Made by a program: the position numbers and the translations under genes. From the NCBI GenBank assembly GCA_016235555.1, contig JACRKC010000053.1, forward strand, positions 1 through 33,380: a stretch of 33,380 nt of DNA, in the 5' to 3' direction. Shown piece after piece: positions 15,869 through 22,904 of the stretch. The first letter of the stretch is position 1. Every line of letters starts with the position of its first letter. The notes below the pieces were generated by a model. The model saw only the letters and a list, made by a program, of their open reading frames with translations, was not told where the DNA came from and did no database searches. Source of the DNA: Verrucomicrobiota bacterium. Its GTDB lineage: Bacteria > Verrucomicrobiota > Verrucomicrobiia > Opitutales > Opitutaceae.

Positions 15869-17587
15869 ATGCACCGCCGCGATTTTCTTGTCAGCACCAC
15901 CGCCGCCGCCGCCTCGCTCGCGGTGCGGCGGGTGGGCGCGGCGGAAACGGACGTGAACGAGGTTTGGCGCGAGGCGGTCCGCGCCAACGACGAGCAGATT
16001 CCCGCGCTGCTTGCGAAGCAGGAGCGCCGCCCCGGCCACCGCTGGCTCGGCGGCATCCCGAACGAATACGGCCTGCACGTCGCGCGCGGCACGGGTGCGT
16101 TCGTGACTGCGCTCGCGTGCGCGGCCTGCGCGCCGGGCTCGCGCTACTTCGGCTCGACGGACCTGGTCGAACCGCTGCGCCTCGCGATCCGCTACCTGCT
16201 CGCGGCGCAACACGAGGACGGCACGACCGACCTGCTGGAGACGAACTTTCACTCGGCCCCCGACACCGGCTTCATCCTCGAAATCGTGGCGCCGGCGTGC
16301 GCGTTGTTGCGGGCGAGTCCCGTGCCGGCGCTCGCGGCGGCCGGCGGGGAACTCGGCGAGTTCGTGCGCCGCGGGGGCGATGGCCTCGTGACCGGCGGCG
16401 TGCACACGCCGAACCACCGCTGGGTGGTGTGCGCCGGGCTCGCGCTGGTGCACTCGCTGTTTCCCAACCCGAAATACGTCGCGCGCATCGACGAGTGGCT
16501 GGCCGAGACCATCGACATCGATCCCGACGGGCAATTCACCGAAAAGAGCACCACCGTCTACTCGCCCGTCGTCGATCGCGCGCTGCTCACCGTCGCGCGC
16601 CTGCTCGACCGGCCGGCGCTGCTGGAGCCGGTGCGGCGGAATCTCGAGATGACGCTCTACTACGTGCATCCGGACGGCGAGGTGGTGACCGAGGCGTCGC
16701 GGCGTCAGGACCGCTACACGCGCGGCAGCATGGCGCGCTACTATTTTTCCTACCGCTACCTCGCGCTGCGCGACGGCAACGGCCGCTTCGCCGCCATGGC
16801 GCGGCAGATCGAGCGCACGGCGCGCGGTCTGCTGGCCGGCGAACTGGTGGCGTTCCTGACGATTCCCGAGCTGATGCGGCCGCTGCCGCCCGATGCGCCG
16901 CTGCCGACGGACTACGAAAAGGTGTTTGCCCATTCGGGGCTCGCGCGAATCCGCCGCGGCGCCGTGAGCGGCACGGTCCTCGCGGGCAACACCACCGTGT
17001 TTTCGTTTCGCAAAGGCGCCGCGGCGCTCGAAGCGGTGCGCATCGCGAGCGCGTTTTTCGGCAAGGGCCAGTTTGCCGGCGATGAACTCGAAGGGCGCAA
17101 CGGCCGCTACGTGCTGCGGCAAAAGCTCGAGGGGCCGTATTTCCAGCCGCTCACCCGCGACCAGATCGCGAGCGGCGAGCACGTGCGCATGGCGCCGAAC
17201 GGCACGCTCGCCAACGACAGCCGCGCCGCCCGCGCGCGCAGCCACCTTCAAACGCTCAACGCCGTGATCGAAATCGCCGAGTCCGGCGGCCGGTTCACCC
17301 TCGCGATTTCGCTCACGGGCACGGACAACGTGCCCGTGGCCGTCGAGCTCGCGTTCCGCCACGGCGGGCAATTGTCGGGCGTCGCGGACGTCGCCGGCGT
17401 GAAGGACGCCTTCCTGCTCAAGGGCGGCACGGGCCGCTACCGCGTCGGCGACGACGTGATCGAGTTCGGCCCGGGGCGCGCGGAGCACACTTATACGCAG
17501 GTGCGCGGGGCGTTGCCGAAGTGGGACGGACAGAGTGTCTATCTCACGGGCGTGACACCGTTCCAGACGACGATCAGCCTCGGTTGA
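15869..17587 (+). CDS. Exported heparinase II/III-like (alpha/alpha-toroid) lyase candidate
   Basis: A 572-aa protein with a leader (MHRRDFLVSTTAAAASLAVR) of Tat type (Arg3-Arg4); the ATG at 15869 sits just past the palindrome. The first about 350 residues are helix-rich with toroid-like periodicity, and the last about 200 are beta-rich, the layout of heparinase II/III-like polysaccharide lyases. The core pattern fits that superfamily: HTPNHRW (Asn182, His183), then DPDGQFTEKSTTVYSPV (Glu225, Tyr231). In known lyases such Asn/His/Tyr residues neutralise the uronate carboxylate and act as catalytic base and acid. I do not recognise a specific polysaccharide-lyase family. It is followed without a gap by the next gene. 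The assignment as a lyase is inference from motif spacing and architecture. Confidence 0.7.
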   Translation: MHRRDFLVSTTAAAASLAVRRVGAAETDVNEVWREAVRANDEQIPALLAKQERRPGHRWLGGIPNEYGLHVARGTGAFVTALACAACAPGSRYFGSTDLVEPLRLAIRYLLAAQHEDGTTDLLETNFHSAPDTGFILEIVAPACALLRASPVPALAAAGGELGEFVRRGGDGLVTGGVHTPNHRWVVCAGLALVHSLFPNPKYVARIDEWLAETIDIDPDGQFTEKSTTVYSPVVDRALLTVARLLDRPALLEPVRRNLEMTLYYVHPDGEVVTEASRRQDRYTRGSMARYYFSYRYLALRDGNGRFAAMARQIERTARGLLAGELVAFLTIPELMRPLPPDAPLPTDYEKVFAHSGLARIRRGAVSGTVLAGNTTVFSFRKGAAALEAVRIASAFFGKGQFAGDELEGRNGRYVLRQKLEGPYFQPLTRDQIASGEHVRMAPNGTLANDSRAARARSHLQTLNAVIEIAESGGRFTLAISLTGTDNVPVAVELAFRHGGQLSGVADVAGVKDAFLLKGGTGRYRVGDDVIEFGPGRAEHTYTQVRGALPKWDGQSVYLTGVTPFQTTISLG

Positions 17588-19279
17588 ATGAAAACCAAAC
17601 TGCTCGGCGCGGGGCTCGGCGTTGCCCTGGCCGTCGCCGCGGGTGCGGCGGAGTCCCGCTTCGCCGAAGCGGCGGCCAACGGCCGTCTCGTGCAGGAAGG
17701 CCTCAACCGCTGCAACCGCTACCTGCATGCCTGGCTCGCGACCGCCGAGCCCACGACCGGGCTCATCCCGCGCAACCTCACCGACAGTCCTTACTGGAAC
17801 GGCAAAGACAGCGCGGCCGACAACTACCCGTTCATGGTGCTGAGCGCCGATTTCACGGAGCGCGCCCTGCTCGCGGCGAAGCTGCGCCCGATGCTGGAGG
17901 CGGAGCGTCGACTCACGGTGCGGCCCGGCTGGCTGCGACTGACCGACGACTACAACCTCAAGGGCACGCCCGGTCTGCGGCAGCCGGCGGCGGGCGCCGA
18001 GCGCATCTTCTTCAACTCCGCCGAATACGTGAAGGACGGCCTGCTGGCCCTCACCGAGTGGCTGGGGCCGAGCCCGTGGAGCGAGCGGATGTTCGAACTC
18101 GTCGACGACTCGTTTGCCCTGGCGGCGACTGACACGCCCTTCGGCAAAATCCCGTTGCTCGGCGTCAACAAGACGGTCGGCGTCGAAGTGAGCGGCGACT
18201 ACCTTCAGGCGCTCGCGCGCCTCTACTGGATGAGCGGCCGCGATGAGAAATACCTGCGGTGGGGCCTCCGCCTCGCCGACAACTTCCTGCTCCCGGAGGG
18301 CAAAAATCATCCGACGCGCGACTTCGCCACGCTGCGGTTGCGCGACCACGGCTGCGAAATCGTGAGCGGGTTGTGCGAGTTCTACGCGACGCTCCACTAC
18401 GAGAGCCGTCTGCCGGGTGGGGCGGAGTGGGCCGCGAAGAAAGCCGCCTACCAGCCGCATCTCCACGAGATGCTCGACCGCATCCTCGAGGTCGGGCGCA
18501 ACGCCGACGGACTGTTCTACAACGACATCAATCCCCGCACCGGTGCCATCGTCGACCGGGGCATTTCCGATTCGTGGGGCTACGTCTACGACGCCTACTA
18601 CACGGTCTTCCTCGTCGACGGCACCGCCGCCTATCGCGATGCGATGGTGCCGCCGCTGGCGTCGCTCAACCAAAACTACCGCGGCTACAACTGGGAGCCG
18701 CGCGGCGATCGCGCGAAGTTCCCCCACGGGAGCCAGGACGGTTACGCCGACTCCATCGAGAGCGCGCTCAATCTCTACAACCGCTTCGCCGCCGACCCGC
18801 GCGTGGCCTCGGTGACGCGCTGGATGGATTCCGAAATTCGCATCATGTGGGCGATGCAGCAGCCCGACGGCCTGATCGAGAGCTGGCACGGCGACGGCAA
18901 TTTCGCGCGCACCACCATCATGTATTGCCTGTGGAAAACCCAGGGCGTGACCGCCCAGCCGTGGCGGGCGGATTTGCAACTCGGCGCGGTGCGCGAAGGC
19001 GACACAGTGCGCATCGTGGTCTCGGCCGGGCAGTCATGGTCCGGCACGCTCGTCTTCGACCGGCCGCGTCACGCCGAGAATCTGAAACTCCCGGCCGACT
19101 GGCCGCGCATCAACCAATTCCCCGAGTGGTTCACCGTGCAGGCCGGCCGCCGCTACACGGTGAGCCGTGCGGGCGGGGACGACGCGCAAAAGCAAACCGG
19201 CGCGCAACTCGCGGCCGGCTACGCCGTCTCGCTGGCTGCCAATTCGCCACTCGAACTCGTGGTGAGTTCAGCGCCCTGA
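17588..19279 (+). CDS. Exported alpha/alpha-toroid protein of unknown function
   Basis: A 563-aa protein with a signal peptide (MKTKLLGAGLGVALAVAAGA, cleaved near AES). The start codon immediately follows the stop of the preceding gene, so translation is probably coupled. The body is helix-rich with Trp/Tyr-rich loops: GLIPRNLTDSPYWNGKDSAA, DGLFYNDINPRTG, RGISDSWGYVYDAYY, GYADSIESALNLYNRF and QPDGLIESWHGDGNFARTT. The repeated aromatic and acidic loop motifs on a helical core suggest an alpha/alpha-barrel glycosidase or lyase that binds sugar in a groove. The last about 110 residues are a beta-rich domain. I cannot name the family. Its position between a lyase-like protein and another toroid protein supports a role in degrading the same polymer in the periplasm. 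Confidence 0.75.
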   Translation: MKTKLLGAGLGVALAVAAGAAESRFAEAAANGRLVQEGLNRCNRYLHAWLATAEPTTGLIPRNLTDSPYWNGKDSAADNYPFMVLSADFTERALLAAKLRPMLEAERRLTVRPGWLRLTDDYNLKGTPGLRQPAAGAERIFFNSAEYVKDGLLALTEWLGPSPWSERMFELVDDSFALAATDTPFGKIPLLGVNKTVGVEVSGDYLQALARLYWMSGRDEKYLRWGLRLADNFLLPEGKNHPTRDFATLRLRDHGCEIVSGLCEFYATLHYESRLPGGAEWAAKKAAYQPHLHEMLDRILEVGRNADGLFYNDINPRTGAIVDRGISDSWGYVYDAYYTVFLVDGTAAYRDAMVPPLASLNQNYRGYNWEPRGDRAKFPHGSQDGYADSIESALNLYNRFAADPRVASVTRWMDSEIRIMWAMQQPDGLIESWHGDGNFARTTIMYCLWKTQGVTAQPWRADLQLGAVREGDTVRIVVSAGQSWSGTLVFDRPRHAENLKLPADWPRINQFPEWFTVQAGRRYTVSRAGGDDAQKQTGAQLAAGYAVSLAANSPLELVVSSAP

Positions 19280-19289
19280 TCCGTCCGTC

Positions 19290-20321
19290 ATGTCGAAACT
19301 GTCTCATCTCCTCGTCGTGCTGTTGTGCGCGGTCCCGCTCGCCGCCCGGCCCGCCCTGCGCGAATACGACGTGCTGAAATCCTTCCCCCCGGGCCGCCTC
19401 GCCGCGCTCTCGGCCGGCGACATGCCCGATGCCAACGGCCTGAGCGGCAGCAACCGCGTGCGCGGGACCTGGACCGAGGCCGGGCCGCAGCGTGGCAGTT
19501 GCCGCCGCGTGATCGCGGCGGTCGTGGCCGGCAACCTCGCCGACGCCGACGCGGCGTGGCGGGGCATCGAGGTGGCGTTTGCGCATCTGCGGGCGGATGG
19601 GCGTTTCGAGGCAGTGCCGCGGCCCGACGGGGCGAAATCGAGCGCGCTCGAGTTCGGCGGAGCAGTCGAGACCGCGTTTTTCTTTTTGCAGGAATACGGC
19701 CGGGCGGTGCTCGTCATCCGCCAGTCGCCGCACGCGGAACACTTCCACGCCCGCATCGCCGCGCTCGAGCCGAAGCTTCGCCGCGCCTGCGATTTCATCG
19801 CGTCGGGTTATGACGAGATCATCAAGAACAGCAGTCACGCGGTGAACCGGATCGTGATCGCGGCGAAGGCGTTCGGCCTGTGCGGCACCGCCTTGGGCGA
19901 TGAGACGCTCGTCGGCCTGTCGCGCAATCTCATCAAGCACGCGCTCACGTTGCGCGACCGGGACGGCGTGTTCATCGAAAACGGCGGCCGTGATTCGAGC
20001 TACAACGTCGTCTCGATCCTCTTCGGGCAGGTGCTCGCGCTGCATGTGGATTTGCCGGAGTTCGAGGCGGCACTCGGGCGCGCGATGGCGTGGCAGCTCA
20101 CGCGCATCGGCCGCGATGGCGAAGTTGATGTCACCGGCAACACGCGCACCGGCGTGGGCAAGGAACCGTCGCCCTACACCGGAAAGGCCAAGACCGTGAA
20201 CTACCATGAGATCGTCTGGGCGCTCACGCTCTACGGCGCGGTGCACCGGGATCCGGCGGCGCTTGCGGCCGCGGATCGGGTTTTCGCCTACGCCAATGCC
20301 CATCCGAAGTCGTCCAAGTAA
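19290..20321 (+). CDS. Exported alpha/alpha-toroid protein of unknown function, smaller
   Basis: A 343-aa protein with a signal peptide (MSKLSHLLVVLLCAVPLAAR). It starts 10 bases after the previous stop, so it is the third gene of the operon. It is almost wholly helical. Conserved-looking segments are KNSSHAVNRIVIAAKAFGLC and DGVFIENGGRDSSYNVVSIL. The combination Asn/His ... DGxFxExGG.DSSY resembles the active-site layout of toroid lyases, but there is no C-terminal beta domain. TVNYHEIVWALTLYGAVHRD forms the last helices. I do not recognise the family; an oligosaccharide lyase or hydrolase acting after the first enzyme is possible. A 411-bp repeat-filled gap follows it. Confidence 0.72.
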   Translation: MSKLSHLLVVLLCAVPLAARPALREYDVLKSFPPGRLAALSAGDMPDANGLSGSNRVRGTWTEAGPQRGSCRRVIAAVVAGNLADADAAWRGIEVAFAHLRADGRFEAVPRPDGAKSSALEFGGAVETAFFFLQEYGRAVLVIRQSPHAEHFHARIAALEPKLRRACDFIASGYDEIIKNSSHAVNRIVIAAKAFGLCGTALGDETLVGLSRNLIKHALTLRDRDGVFIENGGRDSSYNVVSILFGQVLALHVDLPEFEAALGRAMAWQLTRIGRDGEVDVTGNTRTGVGKEPSPYTGKAKTVNYHEIVWALTLYGAVHRDPAALAAADRVFAYANAHPKSSK

Positions 20322-20322
20322 A

Positions 20323-20577
20323 GCTGCCCGCCGTTAGCGACGGGCATTTGATCACACCCGTCATGCTTTCCCATCCAACCGAAGCGAGGTTCGCGGTAGT
20401 AAACATCCCCGGAGCAAGCTCCGGGGCATTTGACCAAGCCCACCATGCAACCTCCGACGCTCATCGTAGCGGCGCGCGCCAGCGTGCCGACGCTCTTCGA
20501 CTCGCTGGCGCTCGTCGCTACCCAACCAAGCCGGAGCAAGCTCCGGGGTATCAAACCCAACGAGAATGAACCTTGGA
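20323..20577. repeat. F-type series of palindromic units
   Basis: Three short hairpins occur in a row: gcccgccgttagcgacgggc (from 20327), ccccggagcaagctccgggg (20407-20426) and ccggagcaagctccgggg (20531-20548). The first two are each followed by a similar tail (catttgatcacacccgtcatgc and catttgaccaagcccaccatgc). Between the second and third lies a larger inverted pair, gtagcggcgcgcgccagcg against cgctggcgctcgtcgctac. The part 20500-20570 recurs inverted at 33292-33367. Confidence 0.7.
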
Positions 20578-20613
20578 GCCGATCATGAACGTTGCGTGGA
20601 GCGGTGGTTCGGA

Positions 20614-20683
20614 GTAGGGCAGGTCTGCGACCTGCCCAGCGAGCACGCATCGCGTGAAAGGGCAGGTCACAGATCTGCCCTAC
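20614..20683. repeat. Palindromic element upstream of the sulfatase gene
   Basis: Arms gtagggcaggtctgcgacct continuing to 20637, and 20660-20683, pair with few mismatches. A 6-bp direct repeat (cggagt) flanks it at 20610-20615 and 20686-20691. It lies 49 bases before the sulfatase start, where promoter or leader sequence would be expected. Confidence 0.8.
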
Positions 20684-20732
20684 CCCGGAGTCCGTCGGTC
20701 TTCCCTGATAAAAAGCCTGGCACCCTAAGCGA

Positions 20733-22265
20733 ATGAAACACCTCCTGCTCGCTGCGCTCTTCCTCGCCGGCGTGACGCACGCCGCGCCGCCCAACCTCCT
20801 CTACATCCTCGCCGACGACATGGGCGTGGGTGACGTGTCGGCGCTGAATCCGCGCTGCGCCTGGCGCACGCCGCATCTCGACGGGCTGGCGCGCGAGGGC
20901 ATGGTGTTCACCGATGCGCACTCCGCGTCGGCGCTGTGCACGCCGAGCCGTTACGCGCTGCTCACCGGCCGCTGCGCGTGGCGCAGCCGGCTCAAGCAGG
21001 GCGTGCTGCAAGGCTATGGTGCTCCGCTGATCGAACCGGGGCGCATGACCGTGGCAGCATTTCTTCGCGCGAATGGCTATGCAACCGCGGCGGTCGGCAA
21101 ATGGCACCTTGGTCTGGACTGGGTGCGCACCGGCGCGGCGCCGGAAAATGTCGACTTTGCGCAGCCCTTTGCGCGCGGTCCGCTGACGCTCGGCTTCGAG
21201 CGATTCTTCGGGATCAGCGCCTCGCTCGACATGCCGCCCTACGTGTGGCTGCGCGACGACCGGGCGACGCGCGTGCCGACCCTGACGATCGGCGACAGCC
21301 CGGCGCCCAGACTCTGGCGCGGCGGACCGATCGCGGACGATTTCAAGATGGAAGCCGTGCAGTCGCGATTCACCGAGGAGGCGATCGCGTTCATCGAGCA
21401 GCGGGCGGACGCGCGCGACGGCCGGCCGTTTTTCCTCTACCTGCCGTATGCCTCGCCGCACACGCCCGTGCTGCCGACCGGCGAGTTTGTCGGGAAGACG
21501 AAGACGGCGCCTTACGGCGATTTCGTGGCGCAACTCGATGCCGACATCGGCCGGCTGCTCGCCGCGCTCGACCGGCACGGCCTCGCCGGCAACACGCTCG
21601 TGATCTTCACCGCCGACAATGGCTTCGCGCCACCTGGCGGCCTCGATGCCTTGGAGAAAATCGGTCACGAACCGGGCGCGGGACGTCGGGGTGTGAAGGC
21701 CGATCTCTTCGAAGGCGGACACCGCGTGCCATTCATCGCCCGCTGGCCGGGCGTTACGCCGGCTGGCTCGCGCTGCGACCAGACGGTCGGCCAGGTCGAC
21801 CTGTTTGCGACGTGCCGCGAAATCACCGGCGCAAAAATCCCCGACGATGCGGCGGAGGACAGCGTGAGCATGCTCGCATTGCTGAAAGGCGACCGTGCGG
21901 CGCGTCCGCGTCCCCCGCTCGTGAATCACAGCGGCGAAGGCCGCTTCGCGATCCGCGAAGCGAAGTGGAAACTCCTGCTCTGGCCCGGCTCGGGCGGCTG
22001 GAGTCATCCGACGCCAACGCCGTCGCCTTGGCTGAAAGTGGAGCGGGCGGACTTGTCCAAGTTTCCGCCATTCCAGCTCTACGACCTCGCCGCCGACCCG
22101 GCGGAAAAGACGAATGTCGCTGATCAGCATCCCGAGATCGTGCAGCGCCTCGGGCGAACCTTGCGCGACCTCGTCGAGCGCGGCCGCAGCACGCCGGGCC
22201 CGGCACAGCCGGTGGAACCCAAGTCGTGGCCGCAACTGGAGTGGATGAGGTCCTTCGCGCCGTGA
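20733..22265 (+). CDS. Exported type I (S1) sulfatase
   Basis: A 510-aa arylsulfatase-type enzyme that removes sulfate esters, probably from a carbohydrate. A signal peptide (MKHLLLAALFLAGVTHAAPP) precedes the calcium-binding opening NLLYILADDMG (Asp28, Asp29). The activation motif is C69-T-P-S-R73 followed by YALLTGR; Cys69 would be converted to formylglycine by a maturation enzyme not encoded here. VGKWHLG supplies the usual Lys/His, and TADNGFAPPGG supplies the second Asp/Asn metal pair. A C-terminal subdomain ends with DLAADPAEKTNVADQHPEIV, typical of the family. The sulfatase subfamily, and so the exact substrate, cannot be told from reading alone. The next gene starts 2 bases after its stop. 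Confidence 0.93.
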   Translation: MKHLLLAALFLAGVTHAAPPNLLYILADDMGVGDVSALNPRCAWRTPHLDGLAREGMVFTDAHSASALCTPSRYALLTGRCAWRSRLKQGVLQGYGAPLIEPGRMTVAAFLRANGYATAAVGKWHLGLDWVRTGAAPENVDFAQPFARGPLTLGFERFFGISASLDMPPYVWLRDDRATRVPTLTIGDSPAPRLWRGGPIADDFKMEAVQSRFTEEAIAFIEQRADARDGRPFFLYLPYASPHTPVLPTGEFVGKTKTAPYGDFVAQLDADIGRLLAALDRHGLAGNTLVIFTADNGFAPPGGLDALEKIGHEPGAGRRGVKADLFEGGHRVPFIARWPGVTPAGSRCDQTVGQVDLFATCREITGAKIPDDAAEDSVSMLALLKGDRAARPRPPLVNHSGEGRFAIREAKWKLLLWPGSGGWSHPTPTPSPWLKVERADLSKFPPFQLYDLAADPAEKTNVADQHPEIVQRLGRTLRDLVERGRSTPGPAQPVEPKSWPQLEWMRSFAP

Positions 22266-22267
22266 AC

Positions 22268-22564
22268 ATGCGCTGGATTCCCGTTTTTCTCGCTCTGGCC
22301 GGCGTCGCGTTGGCGGCGGAGGCCTCCGAGGCGTTCCGCGCGGTGGTCGCGCGCCTTGCGATCAAGGGTGCGCACCCGGAGGGCCGCATCCTGGTCGACT
22401 ATGGGAATCATGCGCGGCTTTACCGTTGCGGCGATGTCGTGGACGAAAAACTCGGCATCAAGCTGCACGCCTTTTCAGTCGAGGGCGGCACCGCCGTGTT
22501 GGTCTTTCAGGATCAAACCGGAGCGCAGGTTTCGCGGAAGGTCGGCATTCGTTGGAAGCCGTAG
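22268..22564 (+). CDS. Small exported protein of unknown function
   Basis: A 98-aa protein beginning with a signal peptide (MRWIPVFLALAGVALAAEAS). The mature part of about 78 residues is predicted mostly beta: RILVDYGNHARLYRCGDVVD, then LGIKLHAFSVEGGTAVLVFQ, with one Cys. The ATG lies 2 bases after the sulfatase stop, so the two genes are probably co-transcribed. The single-domain beta layout is loosely reminiscent of small periplasmic domains of secretion or pilus proteins, but I recognise no family. A C-type element begins 17 bases after its stop. Confidence 0.65.
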   Translation: MRWIPVFLALAGVALAAEASEAFRAVVARLAIKGAHPEGRILVDYGNHARLYRCGDVVDEKLGIKLHAFSVEGGTAVLVFQDQTGAQVSRKVGIRWKP

Positions 22565-22580
22565 CGCGACGCGCCCGGCC

Positions 22581-22686
22581 GGGTGGCTCTGACACTCTTG
22601 CACTACGGAGGGGCGCTTTTCCAAGCGCCCAAGCCCGGCGGTTGAAAACCGCCGCTCCCTGGCCCGCAAGAAACAGGGATGCACTC
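22581..22686. mobile_element. C-type element, degenerate ends
   Basis: The core is almost identical to that of the copy at 10844-10959 (hairpins ggggcgcttttccaagcgccc and gcggttgaaaaccgccgc). The ends have drifted: left gggtggctctgacactcttg, right caagaaacagggatgcactc. No flanking direct repeat is visible, so this looks like an older copy. It directly adjoins the B-type element. Confidence 0.75.
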
Positions 22687-22687
22687 T

Positions 22688-22856
22688 GCAGGCGCGCCGT
22701 GGGACTCAAACCGATGTCAGTGATTTGTAGCGGCGGTCTATGACCGCCGAACGAAACCCCTTGGCGCATCGCCGGCGGTCATAGACCGCCGCTACAACCG
22801 AGGCATTCGAGAACTGACATCAGTTTGAGTTACGCCCGCAGGCGCGCCGTGGGACT
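22688..22856. repeat. B-type element with a 19-bp flanking direct repeat
   Basis: An exact 19-bp direct repeat, gcaggcgcgccgtgggact, lies at 22688-22706 and 22838-22856. Between them the outer arms actcaaaccgatgtcagt (22704-22721) and actgacatcagtttgagt (22813-22830) enclose a second hairpin, tgtagcggcggtctatgacc against gcggtcatagaccgccgctac. The outer right arm continues as ccgaggcattcgaga, inverted relative to the copy at 1606-1815, whose core is different. Confidence 0.85.
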
Positions 22857-22904
22857 TGTAGGATTGTGTCCGCCGCGGGAGCGCGACAGCTTTGCGCCCA
22901 CCCC

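Noticed and set aside
12341-18979. A 2212-codon open frame on the minus strand, antisense to the TonB receptor and the next two genes.
   Set aside because: It crosses several well-supported genes. Its translation is Arg/Ala/Gly/Val-rich with no domains, and such frames arise when high-GC codon bias removes stops from the antisense frame. The same applies to the 989-codon frame at 29007-31976.
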